Of a stretch of 64,000 bases of DNA, positions 27,101 to 36,567 are shown piece after piece. The translations under genes and the position numbers were made by a program. This stretch comes from Deefgea rivuli DSM 18356. Its GTDB lineage: Bacteria > Pseudomonadota > Gammaproteobacteria > Burkholderiales > Chitinibacteraceae. Location: the NCBI RefSeq assembly GCF_000620145.1, contig NZ_KK211084.1:116192-180191 (forward strand). The letters run 5' to 3'. Each line of letters starts with the position of its first letter. The first letter of the stretch is position 1. A model generated the notes under the pieces. The model made no database searches. It was not told where the DNA came from and saw only the letters and a program-made list of their open reading frames with translations.

Positions 27101-29846
27101 CATCAGTTTTTTCTTCGCTTTCATAGGCATAAAATCCGCCGACCAAGCGCTTGCGACTGGATAAATAAGTGTGGCGCACCGCGCGCACGCTCACTTCACG
27201 GCCAGCAACGGGCTTGCCCTTGGTATCGACCACCACCGCTTTCATCGCCACCGATTTACCAACGGAAGCCCAATCCTCTACTTGCAAGCCAATTTGCACC
27301 GCCGCTGGCCACAAAGTCAGCGTGCGCGAAATCGTTTGTACTTCACCATTTGGATCGGTATACGTGGCCTCAGCGACCAAATCGGTCGGCTTAGCTAGCT
27401 GCGGTAAATTCGGAATATTGATCTTGGCTGCGCCATTGGCATCCAAGACGGTGGTGGATTTATTCAGCACCACTTTGCCATCGAGCGACGGTGTTTTGAC
27501 ATCGTTCGAGGTTTCAGGCGCAGAAAAACTAAAGCCATCAAAACCGTCTGGGCGACCATACCGTTCGCGCAACATCGCGCTGACGCTGACGGGCAAAGCT
27601 TTAGCAGCGCCGCCATTGCCGTAAGACATCGCAATCGACAAAGCCAAATCCTTGGGAGCAACCGCCATTTTGTCATTCATACTAATTTGCCCGCGCATCA
27701 CAGGCAGGCGGAATTCTTCTACACGGAATGTGCCGGTATACAGCGTTACGCCATCCTGATCATAGCCTGCGTCCTCATCCTCCCCAGAGGTATTGCGAAT
27801 GCCTTTCTTGCTGAGTTTCAATGAATACGCGCCGAGCTTGGCATTGGCCGGAATCGCAAACGTCGATTCGGCATAGCGCCCATTGCGCCACGTCAGCGGG
27901 AATTTGAATTCTTGACCGCTGCCATCGTGCGTAATCGTCAGCTCGACAGGTAGCTGGCCAGCCTTAGGCAGCGCAAAGCCTTTGGAATTTTCGACGCGAA
28001 TCACATGCTTCATCGATACGGTTTCGCCAGCGCGGAATAAAGTCCGGTCGAACACTGTATGCGCACGCAGCGCAGGCTGATCGCTGTAAATCGTTTGCAC
28101 TGGGAAACGCCAGCTTTCTATGCCCTGATTCCACGTCGAACGCACAAACGACACGTCTTCAAGGCCTTTGGCGTCGACCTTGCGAGCGGTCACAAAGAAA
28201 CCGCTCAAGCGGCGACCCGAGCATGATTTTTCTGTCAGCACTTGTGGAATTAGCGCCGCGCCATTGCTGCCCGTTTTACCCTGCCACAGCATTTCAGCGG
28301 CACAGTTGTAAACGGCAATTTTGGCGTCCGCAACGGGTTTGCCCTTATCCAACGTCGTCACCCATACGGCTGCGTTTTCTTTACTGTGCTTAAAATGCAC
28401 CGCCAAATTAGTCACCAGCGCGGCTGTACGCACATACATTGGTTTATTGCTGTCGAGCAGCGCCTTGCCGAGCACTTTGGATTCCAGCTCGATAATGTGC
28501 AGGCCGGGTGTTTTGAGTGGAATACCCACCACTTCAAACGGCCATTTTCCTTTCGCATCTGGCGCGCCGGGCAGTGTTAGATTGACTGCTGATTTTTCAT
28601 TTTTTAATAAGCTAAGGCGGCGGGTTTGTACGTCTTGGCCTTTCACATTAATCGTACTTTCGTGGTAATCCTCAATTTTGGCCAACCACGCCATCATCGC
28701 TTGATCATCTTTCAGCACCATTGCGCTACCGCCAATTTTGGCGGCTTTCAGCGGCACATCGGCTTCGATATGGCGCAAAGTCACGGGCAGGGCCGGATCG
28801 GCATTCAGCTCCAAAATCCCAAATGGAGCAGCGGCGAATTTAGCTAAGGGCGGATAGTCGGCAGTTTTGAATTTAAGTGGGAACGCATTGCCGTTTTTGA
28901 GTTCATCACTCAGCGCGCTCGGTAGCTTGATTTCAAACTCCGCTTCGGCGGTGAATGGGCCTTTAAAGCGCACGCTTTCAACCTCAGCCGAGCCATCCCC
29001 GTCATCCGCCGAGAAAAACGGCTTGGCTTCGCCATCTGGCGTTTTCAAACGAATTTTTTCCGCCGTACTACGGGGTATTGCTCTAGAGAAATTAAGCCTA
29101 AAGGGCTGAAAAGGGATACATCCTGATTTGGTATTTTGGCGTTCGCACGAGAAATTCGCCGTAAATTCAGGCTCTACAGTGAAATTGATCGTTTGTGGAT
29201 CTCGGCTAGCAGAGCGGGAGTTAATCAACATCACTTGACTGCTCGCGGGCAAACGCTGCGCGCATTGCACCACATCCACTTGCGCGGCGATTTTTTGCAG
29301 GGACAGATGCTTGAGCAAGGTGGCTTTATCATCATTGCTGACGCGCTTCACCGGTAAACGCTCGGCTTGACCCGCGACTTGGCAGAATAATTGGCTGCTG
29401 GCTGGCGGATTACCGTTGTATTGCAAGACGAAAAATTGGTCTTCGGTAATTTGAGAGTTATTCGACGGCCAGGATTGCGTAATGACCGGCGCGCCGGTAT
29501 TAAAACTAAATTTCGTTTTGCCGCTAATCGCCTCGCCATTTTGCGCTTTAAGGCTCGCCTTCACGCTAAACGTACACGTCGTCGCGGCTGGAAAATCACC
29601 AGAGAAATCCATTACCCAAGTTTTGTCATCGATCCAATGCGGATTGCCTTTCACCGGACACGCAATATCAAACGGTGCAGCCGCTGATAAATCGCCGAAT
29701 TTAATCATCGGGCTAGAAAACGTCGCGCGCACTTGCTGCACTTTGACGACTTCATTTTGCGGGGAGAATTGACTGACGGTGGTGGCAAAGCTGGCCGGGA
29801 TTGAGCTAGCAAGCACAATCGCCGTGAAAAGAGACTGGAGCGACAT
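24177..29846 (-). CDS. bacterial alpha-2-macroglobulin, thioester type
   Basis: This is an 1889-residue periplasmic or surface alpha-2-macroglobulin. A signal peptide ends near ASFATT. A chain of macroglobulin-like beta domains covers about 30-1150, with a Gly/Pro-rich bait-like stretch near 1210 (LPPGGGGGV). The thioester motif CLEQ (C1435, Q1438) lies in the alpha-helical domain, and a receptor-like C-terminal beta domain follows. Such proteins trap attacking proteases. There is no lipobox cysteine, unlike E. coli YfhM. In many genomes the gene is paired with pbpC; here pbpC is at 6754-8868. Confidence 0.88.
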   Translation of the reverse strand: MSLQSLFTAIVLASSIPASFATTVSQFSPQNEVVKVQQVRATFSSPMIKFGDLSAAAPFDIACPVKGNPHWIDDKTWVMDFSGDFPAATTCTFSVKASLKAQNGEAISGKTKFSFNTGAPVITQSWPSNNSQITEDQFFVLQYNGNPPASSQLFCQVAGQAERLPVKRVSNDDKATLLKHLSLQKIAAQVDVVQCAQRLPASSQVMLINSRSASRDPQTINFTVEPEFTANFSCERQNTKSGCIPFQPFRLNFSRAIPRSTAEKIRLKTPDGEAKPFFSADDGDGSAEVESVRFKGPFTAEAEFEIKLPSALSDELKNGNAFPLKFKTADYPPLAKFAAAPFGILELNADPALPVTLRHIEADVPLKAAKIGGSAMVLKDDQAMMAWLAKIEDYHESTINVKGQDVQTRRLSLLKNEKSAVNLTLPGAPDAKGKWPFEVVGIPLKTPGLHIIELESKVLGKALLDSNKPMYVRTAALVTNLAVHFKHSKENAAVWVTTLDKGKPVADAKIAVYNCAAEMLWQGKTGSNGAALIPQVLTEKSCSGRRLSGFFVTARKVDAKGLEDVSFVRSTWNQGIESWRFPVQTIYSDQPALRAHTVFDRTLFRAGETVSMKHVIRVENSKGFALPKAGQLPVELTITHDGSGQEFKFPLTWRNGRYAESTFAIPANAKLGAYSLKLSKKGIRNTSGEDEDAGYDQDGVTLYTGTFRVEEFRLPVMRGQISMNDKMAVAPKDLALSIAMSYGNGGAAKALPVSVSAMLRERYGRPDGFDGFSFSAPETSNDVKTPSLDGKVVLNKSTTVLDANGAAKINIPNLPQLAKPTDLVAEATYTDPNGEVQTISRTLTLWPAAVQIGLQVEDWASVGKSVAMKAVVVDTKGKPVAGREVSVRAVRHTYLSSRKRLVGGFYAYESEEKTDDLGEVCSGKSDARGLVFCDVELKEEGRIELIAQTSDADKRKVSAAQSVWVSRQNEMWFDGENHDRIDVVPEKPTYQPGETAVFQVRMPFRKATAWVAIEREGVIETKVIELSGKNPTFELPIASSWAPNVYVSVLAVRGRVLDVPWYSFFTWGWKAPSAWWDAYWNEGGDFQAPTAMVDLSKPAFKYGLAQIKVGEAAHKLQVSVTADKAVYGIRKTAQVKVQVKLPDGKPAPAGTEVMFAAVDESLLELQPNTSWNLLDAMLQQRAYGVETATAQQEVIGKRHFGRKALPPGGGGGVAPTRELLDTLLVWQPKLILDANGSATIAVPLNDALTKFKLVAVAEVGAGQFGTGSTSIAVTQDLQISAGLPPLVREGDQFAAMATLRNGSSRAMKVIASAQATGLDLPPQTVDIGAGEAREIAWSVNVPMGISKLDWVLSAAEQGGEKAVDKLANSQQVESAIPVTVQQASLRRLDAPVTMPVALPPNAQAGRGGVNLQFQAKLTRDMPAVREWFLKYPYVCLEQKTSVAMGLQDKTRWDKIMQELPLYLDSDGLAMYYPPREGSGAKGYDSLTAYILSAAHEAGYAIPDASRDAMLKGLTLFVEGRIKRDFWSPRPDLDARYLAAFDAMARYGRLAPRQLAVLNIQPQTWTTAMLVDWLSLLQRVPTLPDRATRLAEAEQILRGRLTYQGTRMVFSTEKDDYWWWLMNNGDVNAARLILAVRDLPNWRDDVPKMLTGLLGRQQRGVWWTTNANVWGTLAVASFSKTFEAIPATGQAKAVLGDVSKSATWGTADPAPVMLPWPAKTSNLSITQQGTGAPWVTVQALAAVALKAPQVAGYSIKKTLTPLEPKVSGQYSRGDVVRVTLEIDAQADMTQVVVDDPIPAGATILGNGLGRDSAMATQGEKREGWAWPDFEERRFAGYRAYYSHVPRGKFSVEYTVRLNNAGTFQLPPSRVEAMYAPDVFGASPNAAMVVK

Positions 29847-30118
29847 GACGTAAAACCTAGAATGGGCGCAATGGCGCTAATTTACTCCAAGCGCTGCGAA
29901 AGCCCAAATTAAGCTTGGTGAATTGTTATTTCCTGATTATTGTCTTTCTTTCAAAAACCGAAAATATGCAGTCTTAGAGTTGGCGTAGTCGACCTTGGCA
30001 GCAGTTCTTCTCACCATGGTCGCGCTCATGCCGTGCGGCACGGCATCAAAACCTAATCTGAACCGCGAGCAGCGCGGGCTGCGAACTTTAAGCGCAGCCC
30101 AACACCTGTGTTTTCCAA
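29847..30118. repeat. intergenic region with GC-rich ~37-base repeat
   Basis: A copy of the repeat found at 19517 and 63655 lies at 30005-30041, running from TTCTTCTCACCATGG to GTGCGGCAC. A TTTGCAGCCC-type inverted pair (GCGGGCTGCG, GCGCAGCCC) follows. No gene is seen in this 272-base gap. The promoter of the alpha-2-macroglobulin gene must lie at its left end. Confidence 0.65.
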
Positions 30119-30628
30119 TTAATCCGTCCATTCCACGATCAAATCATCGGCCAGCGCTTCCAGATCGCGGCGCACATGGCCTAAATCGACGCTCACAGGC
30201 GCAGAAAGCAGCGCTTGCGCATGAAACATCGTTTCGCCCGACATCGGTGCGCTATCTAGCCATGTTTCTAGCTTTTCGACGTTCACGCCAAAGCGCGCCA
30301 AAATCGTCGACACGTCTTTGACAATGCCGATTCGATCGTGCCCGACCAAGCTCAAGGCCACGCTTTGCGACGAAATATCTGATGCATCGGCCTGCTCAGC
30401 ATCCAATACACCGCGCACATCCAAACCCGGCAAGCCTTGCAACGCGGCCAGAAGCGCTGCGCCATCACCATTCACCGCGACTTTCACAATCCCCGCAAAT
30501 TGCCCGGCCAAACGCGAAAAGGACGACTCCAACCAATTACCCTGTTGCTGTGCAATCACCGCCGCCAATTGCTCCACCAAGCCCGGTTTATCCTGACCAA
30601 TCACCGAAACAACCAAAATATTTTTCAT
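30119..30628 (-). CDS. GcvR-like ACT-domain regulatory protein
   Basis: This is a 169-residue protein made of two ACT domains (about 3-75 and 88-160), starting VVSVIGQDKPGLVEQLAAVI, with a second domain reading SLVGHDRIGIVKDVSTIL. This is the architecture of the glycine cleavage system repressor GcvR, which acts by binding GcvA rather than DNA. GGGG eight bases upstream supports the start at 30628; an upstream ATG at 30694 is less likely. The gcv genes are not in the window, so the GcvR role is by family only. Confidence 0.8.
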   Translation of the reverse strand: MKNILVVSVIGQDKPGLVEQLAAVIAQQQGNWLESSFSRLAGQFAGIVKVAVNGDGAALLAALQGLPGLDVRGVLDAEQADASDISSQSVALSLVGHDRIGIVKDVSTILARFGVNVEKLETWLDSAPMSGETMFHAQALLSAPVSVDLGHVRRDLEALADDLIVEWTD

Positions 30629-31005
30629 TATTATTCCCCTTGCGATTAAGTAATTAAGCCAACTTTTATCTGAGTGCTTGGCGATCAAATTCACGACTTT
30701 GAGCTTAGCCGATTTCAGCGCCCAGCCTTTAATCTAATCGAAAGTCAGCGACGAATAATCCACATGCCTAGGCATAAATATCATCTACACAAGCTTAAAT
30801 GCACTCGGCTAGATCGTCATATCAGCGCAAGCCAGTATCTACGAGAGAAGGTAAAATCAGCATTGCAGCTGGATTCCGGCCTTCGCCGGAATGACGAATT
30901 GATGATTTTTTGCCGCTTTTTGATTCATGTAGATACCGATACGCCTAGGCGAAAAAAAACCAACTTGCTAACAAGCTAGTTTTTTTAATTCATCATTCGT
31001 TTAAA
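30629..31005. repeat. intergenic region with REP-like hairpin and fghA terminator
   Basis: An ATTCCGGC/GCCGGAAT hairpin at 30873-30892 belongs to the same family as the one at 20962. A nine-base stem (about 30957-30981, with two wobble pairs) followed by Ts on the minus strand probably terminates fghA. No gene is evident in the gap. Confidence 0.6.
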
Positions 31006-31848
31006 TCAGACCAAGGCCCCAGCATGATGGCGCAAATGGTTTTCGATAAAACTAGCGATGAAATAATAGCTATGGTCGTAGCCTGATTGCAGATTCAGCA
31101 CCAGCGGATAATGTGCTGCACTGGCCGCCGCTTGCAACGCATCTGGGCGCAATTGATTGAGCAAGAAGCTATCCTGATCGCCTTGATCGATCAACATCGG
31201 CAATCGCTCGCTCGCTTTGGCGATCAATAGCGATGCGTCCCACTCTGGCCATGTACTGCGATCTTCGCCCAAATACCGCGAAAAGGCTTTTTCTCCCCAA
31301 GGCACGGCGACCGGATTGCAAATCGGCGCGAAAGCCGACACCGATTGATAGCGACCCGGATTGCGTAAAGCACACACCAGCGCGCCATGCCCGCCCATTG
31401 AATGCCCAAAAATTCCGCGTTGCGCCGAGTCCGTGAAATGGGCTTCTATCAAGGCTGGCAGCTCATGCACCACATAATCATGCATTTGATAATGCTGATT
31501 CCACGGTGCTTGCGTGGCGTTCAGATAAAAGCCCGCGCCCACACCAAAATCCCAAGCGCCATCAGGATCGCCCGGCACATTTGCGCCGCGTGGGCTGGTG
31601 TCAGGCGCAACCAAAATAAGCCCAAGCTCGGCGGCGATGCGTTGCGCACCGGCTTTTTGCACGAAATTTTCATCGGTGCACGTTAAACCCGATAACCAAT
31701 ACACAACAGGTAGCGACTTGTTGTGCTCCGCCTGTGGCGGCAAATACACCGAAAAATTCATCTCGCAATGCAGCACTTGCGATTGATGTTTAAAGCGCTG
31801 TTGCTGGCCGCCAAAGCATTTTTGACTACTGATTTGTTCTACATTCAT
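31006..31848 (-). CDS. fghA: S-formylglutathione hydrolase
   Basis: This is a 280-residue esterase-family alpha/beta hydrolase closely resembling E. coli FrmB/YeiG. It has [43 protein letters not shown], nucleophile S150 in GHSMGGHGA, and [15 protein letters not shown] carrying the catalytic His. It hydrolyses S-formylglutathione to formate and glutathione. The start at 31848 is chosen because GGTGG precedes it; GTG or ATG codons at 31863/31860 are alternatives. It follows adhC by about 15 bases, forming the formaldehyde detoxification operon. Confidence 0.93.
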   Translation of the reverse strand: MNVEQISSQKCFGGQQQRFKHQSQVLHCEMNFSVYLPPQAEHNKSLPVVYWLSGLTCTDENFVQKAGAQRIAAELGLILVAPDTSPRGANVPGDPDGAWDFGVGAGFYLNATQAPWNQHYQMHDYVVHELPALIEAHFTDSAQRGIFGHSMGGHGALVCALRNPGRYQSVSAFAPICNPVAVPWGEKAFSRYLGEDRSTWPEWDASLLIAKASERLPMLIDQGDQDSFLLNQLRPDALQAAASAAHYPLVLNLQSGYDHSYYFIASFIENHLRHHAGALV

Positions 31849-31863
31849 CGCGCCACCCATCAC

Positions 31864-33012
<1,149 letters not shown>

Positions 33013-33052
33013 TCAGTATAGCTGAATGCCTCTGCCCTAGCAGAGCGCCCAG

Positions 33053-33321
33053 TAGGGTCTGTTGATGTTTGATTTACGATTGCGCTGGAGCGGGTTTCGC
33101 GGCAAATCAAGGCGTAATGAGCGACGCATAGCAGGCTATTCGAGCGAGTTACAACGCGGAGTTGCCGCGAAAAACGCCCAGCCCTTCGGGTTTTGCGGCT
33201 TTTGGCCTGATGCTGCGTTACAAAGCGCTCACTTAGAATGACTAAGTAACGCGCTTCGTGCCTTGCCTCAGGCCAAAATCCGCACAAACGCAGCTCGCAA
33301 ACCAAACGTCAACAAACCCTA
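33053..33321. mobile_element. MITE-like noncoding element, about 269 bp
   Basis: The terminal inverted repeats TAGGGTCTGTTGATGTTTG (33053-33071) and CAAACGTCAACAAACCCTA (33303-33321) match at 17 of 19 positions. The interior holds further inverted segments (TTTCGCGGCAA / TTGCCGCGAAA, GGCTTTTGGCCTGA / TCAGGCCAAAA) and no plausible gene. The right terminal repeat overlaps the 3' end of the LysR gene and provides its last codons and stop. A solo copy of the terminal repeat lies at 1851. No transposase is nearby, so it would need one in trans. Confidence 0.8.
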
Positions 33322-34211
33322 GCTGCAGCGGGATATTCCGCCAGTAAATAATCAATCAAACTGCTGAGCTTAGGCCGCGGCCGTGCGTCGGCGAGGTAGA
33401 CCAAATTCACTGGCGTGGCTTTGGGTAAGAAGTCGGCCAAAATTGGAATCAAGCGGCCTGCGGCAATGTCTTCGGCCAGTAACACTTCGGGTTGAAAAAT
33501 AATCCCCGCGCCGTTCAGCGCAGCTTGTCGCAACGCTCGGCTGTCATTGCATGCAAAACGGCTTTTACACGGCCACACCTGTTGATCACGCAAGCGCAAG
33601 CCCGGCCACTCATTGCGATGCCCCCAGACCAAATGCGTTACGCAATAGTGCTGCTGTAATTCGCTGGGATGCTGCGGAATACCGTACTGCTGCAAATACG
33701 CGGGTGATGCGCAAAGCCGTAATTGATAATTTGGCAAAGCGCGCGCCACCAAATCACTATCGCCCAAGTCACCCGTGCGAATCGCCAAGTCAAAGCCGTC
33801 TTCAATCAAATCAATGCGACTATTGCTTAGAATCAATTCCAATTTCACCTGCGGATATTGCGCTAAATAACCCGCGACCAGCGGCGAAATGACGCTTGCG
33901 CCCAAGTTAATCGGCGCACTAACGCGCAACAAGCCCTGCGGCTGGGTTTGCAGGCTTTCCACCGAGCTTTCCGCCCAGCGCACTTGTTCCAGCACTTTTT
34001 TGCAATTATCAAAATAACCGGCTCCCGCACTCGTCAGGCTTTGCTTGCGCGTCGTGCGCTCGAGCAAGCGCGTTCCCAGCATGGACTCAAGCTGCGCAAT
34101 ATGTTTGCCCACCATCACCGCCGAGATCATCAGCTCATTAGCAGCCGCACTAAAACTACCGCACTCCACCACGCTAACAAACACCGCCATGCTGCGCAAT
34201 TTGTCCATCAT
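33309..34211 (-). CDS. LysR-family transcriptional regulator
   Basis: This is a 300-residue regulator. The N-terminal winged helix (about 1-60) includes SFSAAANELMISAVMVGKHIAQLE and LLERTTRKQSLTSAG, and the co-inducer domain continues to the C-terminus. It resembles the CrgA/DmlR-like branch acting on metabolic genes. Its final residues (ARVC) and stop are contributed by the terminal repeat of the adjacent MITE-like element, so the native C-terminus may be slightly altered. It is divergent from the isomerase-nitroreductase genes, which are its likely targets. Confidence 0.87.
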   Translation of the reverse strand: MMDKLRSMAVFVSVVECGSFSAAANELMISAVMVGKHIAQLESMLGTRLLERTTRKQSLTSAGAGYFDNCKKVLEQVRWAESSVESLQTQPQGLLRVSAPINLGASVISPLVAGYLAQYPQVKLELILSNSRIDLIEDGFDLAIRTGDLGDSDLVARALPNYQLRLCASPAYLQQYGIPQHPSELQQHYCVTHLVWGHRNEWPGLRLRDQQVWPCKSRFACNDSRALRQAALNGAGIIFQPEVLLAEDIAAGRLIPILADFLPKATPVNLVYLADARPRPKLSSLIDYLLAEYPAAARVC

Positions 34212-34307
34212 TACTAACCCATGGTTTTGAATTAACTAATTATAGCGATATTTATTGCGCATTCGATTTGCATAACAATCGGTGCATTCATCAATCAGGA
34301 GAACACG

Positions 34308-35144
34308 ATGCGACTTGGCTGCGCCACTCGTCCTTATCAAGCGCTCACATTGCCGCACGCTTGCGAACACATTGCTGCGGCGGGGTTTACTGAAGTCGCG
34401 CTGTTTTATAACCAAACTCAAGACGGCGCAGCGATTGCAGTAACAGCAGACAGCACGGCACCGCAAATCGCCGCCGCACGGCAGGCTTGCGACGCCGCAG
34501 GGCTATTGCCCTCGCTGCTACTGGCGGGTGAATGGCAAGTCGCAGGCGGTCAAGCTGCTGCACTGGATCGCTACCGCCGCCTGATTGAAAACACCCAGCA
34601 ATTGGGTGCCAGCATGCTGCTGGATTTTGGCTGTGAACATGCGGATTTATTGCCCGATTATATTGCGCTGATGCAAGCGATTGAGCCTGTCGCTCGCGCC
34701 GCGAACATCACCATTTGTATCAAGCCACATGGTGGTATATCAACGCAGCCATTACACCTAATAGCCTTGAAGCAAATACTCACATCAGATGTATTTATGC
34801 TGAGTTTTGATCCGGGCAATTTACTGTATTACAGCGCAGGGCAAATCCAGCCGGAAGACTATATCGATGCGCTCGCACCCTACTGCGCCAATTTCATCAT
34901 CAAAGATTACCAGCTCACGCCAAGCGGCCCTTCTGTTGCCGTCACGCCTGGCGAAGGCGAGGTTGATTTTCTCTCGCTGATTCGCAGCCTACATACGCAT
35001 CAATTCAATGGCCCGCTGTATCTGGAGCTGGTCGCTGGCGCAGCGCTGCCCGAGATTGACCGCAATGTCAGGCGCAGCCAGCAGCGAATGACATCTTGGC
35101 ACAAAGCCAGCAAAACCGAATTCACCTCACTTTACTGCAATTGA
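34308..35144 (+). CDS. sugar phosphate isomerase/epimerase-like TIM-barrel protein
   Basis: This is a 278-residue protein of the xylose isomerase-like / AP endonuclease family 2 fold. It starts MRLGCATRPYQALTLPHACEHIAAAGFTEVALF. Segments LLDFGCEH, ICIKPHGG and LSFDPGNLLYY carry the metal-binding acidic and histidine residues, and GEGEVDF and YLELVAG close the barrel. The reaction is not known; relatives isomerise sugars or inositol derivatives. AGGAG precedes the ATG. It is 15 bases from the nitroreductase gene and divergent from LysR. Confidence 0.78.
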   Translation: MRLGCATRPYQALTLPHACEHIAAAGFTEVALFYNQTQDGAAIAVTADSTAPQIAAARQACDAAGLLPSLLLAGEWQVAGGQAAALDRYRRLIENTQQLGASMLLDFGCEHADLLPDYIALMQAIEPVARAANITICIKPHGGISTQPLHLIALKQILTSDVFMLSFDPGNLLYYSAGQIQPEDYIDALAPYCANFIIKDYQLTPSGPSVAVTPGEGEVDFLSLIRSLHTHQFNGPLYLELVAGAALPEIDRNVRRSQQRMTSWHKASKTEFTSLYCN

Positions 35145-35159
35145 AAAGGCCACTTCACC

Positions 35160-35771
35160 ATGTCCATCAAAACCCTGATCGAACAGCGCATTTCCTGCAA
35201 TTATTTTGATCCCGAGCACACACTGGGCGACGCAGACATCAAGGAACTCGTCCGTTTAGCCACGCTGGCCCCCAGCGCATATAACGGCCAAAACTGGCGC
35301 TTTATTGCCGTGCAATCAGCCAGCGCAAAGCAAAATCTACTCAAGCATGCGTATGGCCAAGGCAAAGTCGCCGATGCCGCCGTGAGCTTTATTGTTTGTG
35401 GTCGCCTTGATTTGCATACCGGATTGGCGCAAGCCTTAGCACCTAGCGTGTCGGCGGGAATTTTAAAGCCCGAGTTAGCCGAAAACATGCTGCATTACGC
35501 CAATGAGGCTTATCACAATCAGCCACAGCGGCAACGCGACGAAGCCATACGCTCGGCCTCACTGGCCGCCATGACGCTAATGCTGGCCGCACAAGGCATG
35601 GGGCTAGCCAGCTGCCCAATGACGGGTTTTGACGCAACAGGCGTTGCCGAAGAATTTGAACTCTCGGCCGAGGAGATTCCGGTGATGCTGATTACCGTCG
35701 GCAAATCCGCCGCCAATAATTGGCCGCAGAAACCGAGAAAAACGCTGAACGAAGTGCTCGATTTTGCTTAA
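35160..35771 (+). CDS. nitroreductase-family protein
   Basis: This is a 203-residue FMN-dependent oxidoreductase. The N-terminus holds SIKTLIEQRISCNYFDP and the FMN-binding LAPSAYNGQNWRFIAV. The middle segment LMLAAQGMGLASCPMTGFD is typical of the NfnB/YdjA-like family, and the C-terminus has VGKSA. The natural electron acceptor is unknown. It is separated by only 15 bases from the preceding TIM-barrel gene and is probably in one operon with it. Confidence 0.87.
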   Translation: MSIKTLIEQRISCNYFDPEHTLGDADIKELVRLATLAPSAYNGQNWRFIAVQSASAKQNLLKHAYGQGKVADAAVSFIVCGRLDLHTGLAQALAPSVSAGILKPELAENMLHYANEAYHNQPQRQRDEAIRSASLAAMTLMLAAQGMGLASCPMTGFDATGVAEEFELSAEEIPVMLITVGKSAANNWPQKPRKTLNEVLDFA

Positions 35772-35881
35772 AAATATAAGCTGTTTATAAATGCAAGGCG
35801 ATAAGGCATCCAGCGGATGCCTGCCCAAATTACCAATTTGCGCTAAGCTATTTCTAACTCCAATCCGTCCAAGGCAATGCC

Positions 35882-36223
35882 ATGACGCAATATTTAGTCG
35901 CGATTCATCGCCCCAACGATTACGATCCATTGAGCGCAGAAGACGCAGCGATGTCTCGCGATATTGATGTACTCAACGATGAAATGGTCGCTGCGGGCAT
36001 CCGAGTTTTCGTCGGCGGCCTGCAGCCGATCAGCGAGGCTAAATCATTGCGGCTGCAAGACGATGGTGAAGTCAGCATCAGCGATGGCCTCTACTTGAAC
36101 ACCGCCGAACATATTGGTGGGTTTTGGGTGCTCGAAGTCGCCAGCTTAGAGGAGGCGCTAATCTGGGGAAAAAAAGCCGCCATCGCCTGCCGCGCATCCG
36201 TCGAAGTGCGGCCGTTTCATTAA
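35882..36223 (+). CDS. YCII-related protein
   Basis: This is a 113-residue protein of the YCII (dimeric alpha-beta barrel) fold. MTQYLVAIHRPNDYDP is followed by a ferredoxin-like core ending GGFWVLEVASLEEALIWGKKAA and a VEVRPFH terminus, as in the DGPF/YCII group found beside ECF sigma factors. No sigma factor is adjacent here. A ribosome-binding site is weak. Function is unknown. Confidence 0.78.
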   Translation: MTQYLVAIHRPNDYDPLSAEDAAMSRDIDVLNDEMVAAGIRVFVGGLQPISEAKSLRLQDDGEVSISDGLYLNTAEHIGGFWVLEVASLEEALIWGKKAAIACRASVEVRPFH

Positions 36224-36567
36224 CGAATAAATGGATGGCTGTCAGAGTGAGCGTAAGGCCGATTGGCTACCATTACTGCAAAGCCTAAAACGAAGCGGGG
36301 AAAACTGAAAAATAGCGGCCAATATCCCAGCTCAGCGTTAGCATCACCTCGTTCGACTTGATACAAGCGCTCTCGCGCAGCTCAACGAAATTTACAATTT
36401 AGTCGATGTATTGCCAGCTAGGTGTTGATAATTAAGGGCTGCAATCAAATACATCAATACTGCAGGGCGGGTTAGCCTTTAGGCGTAACCCGCCAATTTG
36501 AATCTGATCTCGAAAATTGCGATCAGCGCGGGTTGATAAAACTAAGCAGGACTACATGGCTCTGCAG
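36224..36567. other. intergenic region with a strong hairpin
   Basis: This 344-base gap between the convergent YCII gene and the unrecognised 572-residue gene has a GGCGGGTTA / TAACCCGCC stem at about 36466-36494, itself enclosing GCC/GGC. It has no T tract on either side and looks like another REP-type palindrome. No gene is evident. Confidence 0.5.

Noticed and set aside
24314..29772. many plus-strand frames of 60 to 240 codons opposite the alpha-2-macroglobulin gene
   Set aside because: The antisense of a long GC-rich gene commonly stays open; none has a ribosome-binding site plus recognisable domains.
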